Part shown: positions 1-5,989 of the stretch, piece after piece | Numbering within the stretch: position 1 is the first letter of the stretch | How the letters are laid out: each line of letters opens with the position of its first letter | DNA from: Filimonas lacunae | GTDB lineage: Bacteria > Bacteroidota > Bacteroidia > Chitinophagales > Chitinophagaceae | DNA: 64,000 nucleotides | NCBI RefSeq assembly: GCF_002355595.1 | Contig: NZ_AP017422.1 | Span: forward strand, 5,832,823 to 5,896,822 | Direction: 5' to 3' | Notes under the pieces: model-generated | What the model saw: the letters and a program-made list of their open reading frames with translations, nothing else | Told to the model about the DNA's origin: nothing | The model's database searches: none | Program-made: the position numbers and the translations under genes

Positions 1-181
1 AACGCTTCATCAGGCCCGGAAAATCATTGTTCAGGCGCAATACTTTGCTGCCAGCAAAAGAAGCCAGAATTTCTGCTTCGGTGCTGTCAAGCACTTTTGC
101 CGCCTCACGGATGCGTACACGGGGATTTTCTTTACGGAAAGAAATCCATTTGTCTTGTAAGGAAAGATTTGCTGTCTGCAT
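1..181 (-). CDS. hmuS: Hemin-degrading factor, HmuS/HemS type (5' end only)
   Basis: The minus-strand frame opens with ATG at 181 and stays open to the window edge, giving about 60 residues that begin MQTANLSLQDKWISFRKEN. The pattern of a short helix, then K/R-E-N-P-R-x-R-I-R-E-A-A, then S/T-E-A-E-I-L-A, then L-R-L-N-x-D is the usual N-terminus of HmuS/ChuS haem-handling proteins, cytoplasmic proteins that bind or break down haem after uptake. The rest of the gene, including haem-binding histidines, lies outside the window. Neighbouring uptake genes would be expected further left. The name is a family-level call made on the N-terminus alone; the frame and start are clear. Confidence 0.75.
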   Translation of the reverse strand, partial: MQTANLSLQDKWISFRKENPRVRIREAAKVLDSTEAEILASFAGSKVLRLNNDFPGLMKR

Positions 182-275
182 AATACAGTATAACCAGTTT
201 ATGAATTACGAAACTATATGGTATTGTATTACCGAAACAGGCACTGAACTTGTGCTTTAGCGAGTGAATGGACCG

Positions 276-283
276 CAAACATA
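276..283 (-). promoter_or_regulatory. Candidate -7 box for the hmuS-like gene
   Basis: Read on the minus strand this is TATGTTTG, a full match to the Bacteroidota -7 consensus TAnnTTTG. It would start a transcript near 269, with a leader of about 88 nt before the ATG at 181. No clear -33 TTG is seen at the expected distance, so support rests on the -7 box and its position. Confidence 0.3.
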
Positions 284-318
284 TTACATCTGCGCCTGAG
301 TTCACTGTCGAAAAGAGG

Positions 319-345
319 AAAAGTTAATTACGAATATTGGAAAGT
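319..345. repeat. AATTACGAA repeat, copy B
   Basis: This 27-bp stretch matches 2309-2335 at 22 positions, sharing the blocks AATTACGAA and TGGAAAGT. A shorter related copy (GAATTACGAAA) is at 203-213, just upstream of the hmuS-like start. Copy B lies at the 3' edge of the S41 protease gene. It could be a protein-binding site or a remnant flanking repeat. Confidence 0.4.
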
Positions 346-349
346 TGGT

Positions 350-1873
350 TTATGGGTTCAGTGTCATACTGTTTCCTTCACGTATCATCCCATTAAACTC
401 ATTGTCACGGCTATTGAGGATAGAAACGGACTGTTCGTTCACCAGTTTACCCTGTACCTGCATACGTCCACCAGAGGGAGCAGCGCCGCTGGCAATCCAG
501 GCTACTGCTTTTGACAAAGCCAGCTCATTGACATCACCAAAATCACGGGTAACGTCATCAGCCGATAAAATTCCCGGTGTAAAACCGTCAAAATAGTCCC
601 CCTCCCCTTTGCTGTTAGCGCTTTTAAATTGGGATATATATACGGTGTATTGATCTATGCCTATTCCGAAAAAGCCTACCGGCTTGCCATAAGTTTTAGC
701 CCCTACCAATTGCACATTTACATAAGGTTTCAGAGAATTGATTAACAGCTCGCTGGCAGAAGCAGTGCTTCCCGTTACAATGAAAGCCACATTTTTTACA
801 CTCTGCAGGGTGCCTTTCTTGGAGAAATTATGGGTGTTTTTCTGAACGGAATAATCTACATCAGCATAGGTAGCGCGTCTTCCATTGATATATACCGGCT
901 GCTTATTAGCGTCGGAATAAGGAATAGATGCCAGAATAGTAGCTTTTCCGCTTTGCATTAAACCATTAAACTGCTCAGAATACATTACATAACCATTAGC
1001 ACTTGTAGGAGCCACGAGGTTGGAAAAATATTCTGCCGTTTGTACATATCCCCCTCCATTATACCGTAAATCAATCACCAGGTCCACCACCCCTGCATCG
1101 GCAAATGCGGCAAATGCCTTATCCAATTGTTCCTGTGCACCTGATAATACACTAAACCTGGCAAAGGCGATATAGCCAATTTTCTTACTTCCGCTGGTAA
1201 CTACGCTATACTTTAGTACCGGGCTGCTTACATAAGAGGACTTGGAAAGTGTTACATCAATAGTGGAACCATCAGGCTTTTCCGCCGTAAGTGGCAAACT
1301 ACTTTGTGCCAGGGCACTGTTTAAAGTAGTGCTGTTACCAGATACCGCGGTACCGTTCATGGTAATAATACGGCAGCCCCTGGTAATGCCCGCCGCTGCT
1401 GCTGATGAAGATGGATTCACATACCGCACCCGCACTTCTGTTCCATTTACAATAGCCAATTCCAGCCCCAAATCATTTCCTTTCCCTTCCAAAGACACGG
1501 TAGCCAGCCTTCCTGTCGTAAGGTTCCCTGCTTCTACAAAAGAATATTTACCTTGATTTACCCCTATAGGTGCCTCGTATGGCTGCCCTGTGGATGGATT
1601 AATTTTATATTGTACCAGATCAAATAATTCTTTTTTTAATGCTGCCAGGTCGGAAGAACCATAGCCTGCATACTGACGGGGATTAAACGTGGTGTACGAC
1701 GGCAAGGCATCATACCACAGCCAGGTTTGGCTGGCATATAGATAAAGGGTATCAAGACTGAACTCAGTTCTGCTGCCGGTAGTAGGAGTAGTAGGCTGAG
1801 GGGCCGGGTCATTTTTTTTATGACAGGCAGCAAACACAGCAATTATTATGCAGGTGAGGAAGAACTTTTTCAT
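350..1873 (-). CDS. S41 family C-terminal processing peptidase, lipoprotein
   Basis: The 507-residue protein starts with a lipoprotein signal peptide (hydrophobic run, lipobox FAAC, Cys17), so it should be anchored in a membrane facing the periplasm or surface. A PDZ-like domain covers roughly residues 110-200. The S41 tail-specific protease domain follows: the strand LVIDLRYNGGGY is the typical S41 core, the nucleophile is the Ser of STASASELL (about residue 374), and the general-base Lys is in TYGKPVGF (about residue 396). The 22-residue spacing fits the family Ser-Lys dyad. Upstream is a proline/threonine-rich linker. The substrate cannot be told from sequence. The gene is alone on its strand between hmuS and the divergent tetR gene. 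Confidence 0.85.
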   Translation of the reverse strand: MKKFFLTCIIIAVFAACHKKNDPAPQPTTPTTGSRTEFSLDTLYLYASQTWLWYDALPSYTTFNPRQYAGYGSSDLAALKKELFDLVQYKINPSTGQPYEAPIGVNQGKYSFVEAGNLTTGRLATVSLEGKGNDLGLELAIVNGTEVRVRYVNPSSSAAAAGITRGCRIITMNGTAVSGNSTTLNSALAQSSLPLTAEKPDGSTIDVTLSKSSYVSSPVLKYSVVTSGSKKIGYIAFARFSVLSGAQEQLDKAFAAFADAGVVDLVIDLRYNGGGYVQTAEYFSNLVAPTSANGYVMYSEQFNGLMQSGKATILASIPYSDANKQPVYINGRRATYADVDYSVQKNTHNFSKKGTLQSVKNVAFIVTGSTASASELLINSLKPYVNVQLVGAKTYGKPVGFFGIGIDQYTVYISQFKSANSKGEGDYFDGFTPGILSADDVTRDFGDVNELALSKAVAWIASGAAPSGGRMQVQGKLVNEQSVSILNSRDNEFNGMIREGNSMTLNP

Positions 1874-1997
1874 AATCGAACTTAGCTATACACAAATTAC
1901 AATTTATAGTCCACACTATTTATTACAAATACTTGACAATTGGATGTGGTGCCTATCCAGGAATACGCCGCATCTTTGTTGTCCATTTATTTCAGTG

Positions 1998-2021
1998 AAA
2001 AAGCCCCGTGGAAACGGGGCT
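1998..2021 (-). terminator. Intrinsic terminator, minus strand
   Basis: The stem AGCCCCGT / ACGGGGCT has a 4-nt loop and is followed on the minus strand by five T. It is the first convincing minus-strand terminator downstream of the inositol-lipid operon, whose last gene ends at 3104, with tetR lying in between on the other strand. Confidence 0.65.
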
Positions 2022-2117
2022 CGGATTTACTGAAACCATTTACTCGCTTTGTTTCAGCAACTATTTATAACAATATTGTTTGATATAATTGGTTTGCTAT
2101 CTGTTTCTATTTCACTT

Positions 2118-2181
2118 TTACGCATAGTTATCCTCATGGCATAACACCTTGTTTATGCCCTACACTATAAGCTATGCGTAA
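2118..2181. repeat. Nested inverted repeats
   Basis: The outer arms TTACGCATAG (2118-2127) and CTATGCGTAA (2172-2181) are perfect 10-bp complements. Between them lies a second perfect pair, GGCATAA (2138-2144) and TTATGCC (2153-2159). The two-level symmetry could fold as RNA or form a palindromic DNA site. It has no T-run, so a simple terminator is unlikely. Confidence 0.45.
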
Positions 2182-2308
2182 CAGCTTACAGTCTATGCTA
2201 AAAATGCACATTGCTGAATACTATCACCAGTATGCACACTGATGATCAGGCGGAGTAAATGGTAGTACAAGATTAGTTTTTTACCCCGGACTCCTTTTAC
2301 TAATTAGG

Positions 2309-2335
2309 AAAATTGAATTACGAAATCTGGAAAGT
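2309..2335. repeat. AATTACGAA repeat, copy C
   Basis: This is the partner of 319-345 (22 of 27 positions equal). It lies about 140 bp upstream of tetR. The B and C copies are in direct orientation and bracket the S41 protease gene, about 2 kb apart. Confidence 0.4.
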
Positions 2336-2475
2336 CATTTTTCCGTCAGATTCTTCCGGTTAAAGCTATGTTACAGTTTAATTATTTTATGGCGGTAAGT
2401 ACGAGGGATATGTAATCTCTTGATTTTTATCTATATTTTGCACTTCTTATCTCAATAACGCTCTATACAAAGGAC

Positions 2476-3114
2476 ATGGCACGACCTCTAATGACCGAAT
2501 GGGGGCACAAGGAAGATTTAAACAAAGACATAATAACTGTATCGGGAAATCTTTTCAGAAAATTTGGGTTTAAAAAGACAACCGTAGAGGATATTGCCCG
2601 GGAAATAGGAAAGCGTAAAAGCTCACTTTACTATTACTACAAAAGCAAAGAGGAAATTTTTGAAGCTGTGGTAAATGAAGAAATGCACCGTTTTTTCCGG
2701 TTGATTAAACGCTCCCTTGAGCATTCAAAAACATCGAAGCAAAAACTGATGCTGTTTTGTAAAGCACAATTTCAGCACCTGGCATCGTTATGCAATCTGA
2801 ATGGAGCATTGAAAGATGAAATCCATGATATTCCCTGCGTAATAACACCTATAAAAAACAGGTTTGATACCACCCAGATTGAACTGATAAAAGAGATTTT
2901 ACAGGAAGGAGTGGATAAGAGGGAGTTTAAAAATATGAGCACCGGCGAAATGAATGCTTTCGCCTACCTGATAGTAAGCTCGTTCAGAGGGCTGGAGTTG
3001 CCCCTGGTAACAAATGGCCCCGACCTGGACAGCCGTATTGCTTTTATTGTAGAAATGATGGTAGAAGGGATAGGCCGCCAGGACCAGACAGTACCGCTGG
3101 CCCCTACAAACTAA
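2476..3114 (+). CDS. TetR/AcrR family transcriptional regulator (left flank of lipid locus)
   Basis: The 212-residue protein has the TetR N-terminal DNA-binding domain at about residues 18-65, with the conserved run FRKFGFKKTTVEDIAREIG followed by SSLYYYYKSKEEIFEAV. The C-terminal two thirds is a variable helical ligand domain with no recognisable ligand. Its DNA-binding part is very similar to that of the TetR at 12771-13367, on the far side of the inositol-sphingolipid operon. Its 3' end overlaps the convergent PAP2 gene by 11 bp. Control of the lipid locus is an inference from position; self-regulation and other targets are equally possible. Confidence 0.85.
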   Translation: MARPLMTEWGHKEDLNKDIITVSGNLFRKFGFKKTTVEDIAREIGKRKSSLYYYYKSKEEIFEAVVNEEMHRFFRLIKRSLEHSKTSKQKLMLFCKAQFQHLASLCNLNGALKDEIHDIPCVITPIKNRFDTTQIELIKEILQEGVDKREFKNMSTGEMNAFAYLIVSSFRGLELPLVTNGPDLDSRIAFIVEMMVEGIGRQDQTVPLAPTN

Positions 3115-4039
3115 CTAAACGGCTAATGAACCGATCGAACCAGGCAGCCGATTTCAGGAAATGAAATATCACAAAACCGATTATCGCACAGCAAATACCA
3201 GCCATTACATCTAACACATAGTGATGGCTGCTATATACAGCTGCAAACCAGATTCCACCAACTACCAACGCAAATAACAGGTTAATATACCCCATCCTGT
3301 TTTTAATTCCATAGTACAGTACTATGGACGGGTAAGCCGCATGCAAAGAAGGCATGGCTGCAAAAACATTAGAGCTTTTGGTATATAACCCTTTGAATAT
3401 AGTGGTATGGAAATACTGGTCGAACCGGTCTAACCCGGCTGTATTTCCTGGGGTTGCCGCATTAAAATCAAAACCATGTAATTGAATATACCATGGTGGT
3501 GCCGCCGGATAAGAATAATACCCCACAAAACCCACCAGGTTTACCAGTAAAAATGTAAGCGCGAAATAATAGAATTGTCTTCTGTTGGTATAGAACAGGT
3601 AGCAGGCAAAAAACAAAGGCACCGGCATCCAGCACAAATAAGCAAAGCCGCTGAAAATATCCAGGAACGTGCTTTGATGGGTAAGCCAGTATTCATTAGG
3701 CGTAAGCACAGCGCCTCCCTGCATGATGCCAAACAAAGCCTTTTCGGCATCATATATACTTTTGATATGCACAGTATTATACCGGTAATTGGGAAATGCC
3801 TTCATATAATCGAACAGAATCCAGAATATAATGAAGATGGAAAACCCAATAATAAAGCGCCTTGTTCCTTTAGAAATGTAATAAAGGGCATTGAATAGCA
3901 ATACCAGGAACAGCTGTTCGGTTTTATAACCAATAAGGATATAAGATAACAACAGGTACCCTACGGAAACTGCGGTAGTAATAAGGATATTCTTCAGCAA
4001 CAGAGGATACGGCTCTTTGGCAATAGAACTGGAAGACAA
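3104..4039 (-). CDS. PAP2-superfamily AUR1-like inositolphosphoryl transferase (inositol-phosphoceramide synthase candidate)
   Basis: The 311-residue membrane protein has several hydrophobic segments and a C-terminal PAP2 core. The active-site blocks are PSLHAAYP (His about residue 233) and SSHHYVLD (His about 271, Asp about 276), the arrangement of the AUR1/IPT1 branch (PAP2_3), preceded by the motif PAAPPWYIQ. Enzymes of this branch move phosphoinositol from phosphatidylinositol to ceramide. The operon supplies myo-inositol phosphate synthesis, a PI-phosphate synthase, a phosphatase and a ceramide hydroxylase, so inositol-phosphoceramide synthase is the best reading. It is the last gene of the operon, 6 nt after the hydroxylase, and overlaps tetR tail to tail. 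A plain lipid phosphatase is the alternative. Confidence 0.8.
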   Translation of the reverse strand: MSSSSIAKEPYPLLLKNILITTAVSVGYLLLSYILIGYKTEQLFLVLLFNALYYISKGTRRFIIGFSIFIIFWILFDYMKAFPNYRYNTVHIKSIYDAEKALFGIMQGGAVLTPNEYWLTHQSTFLDIFSGFAYLCWMPVPLFFACYLFYTNRRQFYYFALTFLLVNLVGFVGYYSYPAAPPWYIQLHGFDFNAATPGNTAGLDRFDQYFHTTIFKGLYTKSSNVFAAMPSLHAAYPSIVLYYGIKNRMGYINLLFALVVGGIWFAAVYSSHHYVLDVMAGICCAIIGFVIFHFLKSAAWFDRFISRLVSL

Positions 4040-4045
4040 GAGAAT

Positions 4046-4669
4046 CTACATTTTATTAGTGAAATCGGAATGGAATATCTTATCCCATATAGCAGAGCTT
4101 ACGCCAAACCCCTTCTCAGCATCCTGATAGTGATGCAACATATGATGTTGCTTAATTCTCTTCATTAGACCACTTTTAAAATTGTAGTGGTGCATAGCAT
4201 AATGAAGCATATCATAAATCAGGTATCCTAAAAGGAACCCGGGAAAGAAAGCAAACAAATTAGCTTTTACCTCAAAACACAGGGAAAATAAAAAGTAAAA
4301 CAGGGTTGCCAATGGTAAACTGGCAGAAGGCGGCATTACCAAGCGCTTTTTATCTCTTGGATAATCGTGGTGTACACCATGGAAAATAAAATGTAACCGT
4401 AACGCCCATTGTGCTTTAGGCACATAGTGGAAAATCCAGCGATGCAGTACATACTCAGTGATGGTCCAGATACCCAAACCAAAAGCGAAGTACCCTATAA
4501 AAGATAAGATATTTGCTCCTTCATGAAAAGAGAGATAAACAAAAACGCCTATAATTGGAATGAATATAAACAAAGGAATAGTAAAATGCACTTTAGAAAG
4601 TCCCTCCATCAGGCTGTTTTTGAACATCCTCACCGACTCAGTGGAGTTAGAAACATAGTTTTTAGACAT
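4046..4669 (-). CDS. Sterol desaturase/fatty acid hydroxylase superfamily protein, FA2H/Scs7-like
   Basis: The 207-residue integral membrane protein carries the di-iron histidine clusters of the fatty acid hydroxylase superfamily in order: HRWIFH, then HGVHHDYPRDKKRLVMPP, then HYAMHHY, then HHMLHH. The second block, HHxxPxDxxRLVxPP, is characteristic of the FA2H/Scs7 ceramide 2-hydroxylases rather than of sterol desaturases. The eukaryotic proteins often carry a fused cytochrome b5 domain, which is absent here, so an external electron donor is required. Its place between the CDP-alcohol transferase and the AUR1-like enzyme, 6 nt from each, suggests that it hydroxylates the N-acyl chain of ceramide in the same pathway. 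Activity and regiospecificity are inferred. Confidence 0.82.
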   Translation of the reverse strand: MSKNYVSNSTESVRMFKNSLMEGLSKVHFTIPLFIFIPIIGVFVYLSFHEGANILSFIGYFAFGLGIWTITEYVLHRWIFHYVPKAQWALRLHFIFHGVHHDYPRDKKRLVMPPSASLPLATLFYFLFSLCFEVKANLFAFFPGFLLGYLIYDMLHYAMHHYNFKSGLMKRIKQHHMLHHYQDAEKGFGVSSAIWDKIFHSDFTNKM

Positions 4670-4675
4670 GTACAG

Positions 4676-5968
4676 TTATATTTTTAATCGTTCAGCAACT
4701 TCTTTTCCGGTGGCAACGTCAACACCCTTGATCTCAACATATTCAATGTTGGGTGACCAGAAACTTCCTCCATTGATCATAATAAATATGCGGCTCAAAC
4801 GCAGGTATTTACTATTTACCGTAGCATATGCATGATATGTTTTTTCGGTTGGAGAATATTCCAGATACAAAGGCATCTTTTTATACGACACAAAATGTAA
4901 CTCGAACTTATTGTTACCTAAGTCTTTAGCCTTAATACCGTAAGCAAATTTACGCTGAACAAAGTTTAGTTCCTGCTTTTGTTTTTGCTCGGTATATCTG
5001 ATCCAGTATGCATGTACAGGATCATCTTTATCAATAAGACCATCTTTAATATTCAGATCGTACATAATGGTGTTAGCATTAGGGGTACGTTGCAGGTAAA
5101 ATAAATGACCAAAGCCACGGGGCGGTACCGGAAATGTATCCTGTGGCTCGGTTCTGGCATATGTTATCAGTGAAGCAGTAATGCTTAATATAACCAGCAG
5201 CAATGTTTTTACCGCTGCGGTTGAACGCTGTTGTGGTACAACAGCTTCTGCTTTCTGTTCTTTTTGTTCCTGTTCTATCTTTTCCATTGATTTTTTGGCC
5301 CCCCTCAGTCTTCCAATCGCAGTAATATTTGTTAACACAGCCATAAAAGTAATGGGCAAGGTAAAAATTGACATAGTTTCAAATACGTGGTATCTGAAAC
5401 CTGGGATAAACAATTTATAGTCGCCGCCAATGTAATGCGCAGTAATGCCACATGCCATAGCAGATAAAGCAATAGTAATTACACGCTCCGGTCTTTGCAT
5501 TAAGCCATCTTTACACTCGATACCCAATCCTTCTGCGCGGGCTCTTACATAACTTACCATCATACTACCTATCAGGGCAATAAATGCAAACAGGGAGCTT
5601 AGGAAATAATGATGCCCCACCAGGTAATAGCAAATACCCAGGAACAACACCATTTCGCTATACCGGTCCAATACGGAATCGTATAAAGCGCCAAAACGGG
5701 AACTCATGTTTCCCAGGCGGGCCACCTGGCCATCCAGCATATCAAACAAACCGGCAAACAATATCAGCGCACCAGCCCAACCTACATAAGATAAGTCGCC
5801 CCGATGCCCCACCTCAGCACCTTTGATAAAAATGATAGCGACTCCAATGTTTAACATTAAACCAATGGAAGTAACAGCATTAGGAGTAAGTCCCAGCTTA
5901 ATTAAAAAACGAACAAACGGGTTTATGATTTTATAAATCCCCTGCTGCAATCCTGTACGAACAGACAT
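4676..5968 (-). CDS. CDP-alcohol phosphatidyltransferase (PI-phosphate synthase candidate) fused to a DUF4833-like domain
   Basis: Residues 1 to about 230 form a multi-span CDP-alcohol phosphatidyltransferase with the full signature D-x2-DG-x2-AR-x8-G-x3-D-x3-D; the metal-binding aspartates are D76, D79, D97 and D101. In this operon, with a myo-inositol-phosphate synthase and a PgpA-like phosphatase, the expected reaction joins CDP-diacylglycerol and inositol-1-phosphate to give phosphatidylinositol-phosphate. A charged Glu/Gln/Lys-rich linker (about 228-245) and another membrane segment (about 250-268) lead to an extra domain at about 275-430 that I read as DUF4833-like. That part is predicted to lie outside the cytoplasm. 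CDP-alcohol transferases alone are usually about 200-250 residues, so the fusion is unusual. The DUF assignment is from memory of the family. Confidence 0.82.
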   Translation of the reverse strand: MSVRTGLQQGIYKIINPFVRFLIKLGLTPNAVTSIGLMLNIGVAIIFIKGAEVGHRGDLSYVGWAGALILFAGLFDMLDGQVARLGNMSSRFGALYDSVLDRYSEMVLFLGICYYLVGHHYFLSSLFAFIALIGSMMVSYVRARAEGLGIECKDGLMQRPERVITIALSAMACGITAHYIGGDYKLFIPGFRYHVFETMSIFTLPITFMAVLTNITAIGRLRGAKKSMEKIEQEQKEQKAEAVVPQQRSTAAVKTLLLVILSITASLITYARTEPQDTFPVPPRGFGHLFYLQRTPNANTIMYDLNIKDGLIDKDDPVHAYWIRYTEQKQKQELNFVQRKFAYGIKAKDLGNNKFELHFVSYKKMPLYLEYSPTEKTYHAYATVNSKYLRLSRIFIMINGGSFWSPNIEYVEIKGVDVATGKEVAERLKI

Positions 5969-5989
5969 AAATCTTTATTAGACAATTAC

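Larger units (their letters stand above)
1874..2475. other. 602-bp gene-free region between S41 protease and tetR
   Basis: No convincing coding frame is present. The region holds a minus-strand terminator hairpin (1998-2021), a nested inverted-repeat structure (2118-2181), a second copy of the AATTACGAA repeat (2309-2335), and a near-consensus -7 box (TATATTTTG, around 2432-2440) about 35 bp before the tetR ATG. It must also carry the promoter of the S41 gene, which I could not place. Confidence 0.6.

Noticed and set aside
27-260. 77-codon plus-strand frame at the left edge
   Set aside because: It is antisense to the hmuS-like N-terminus, which matches a known family far better.
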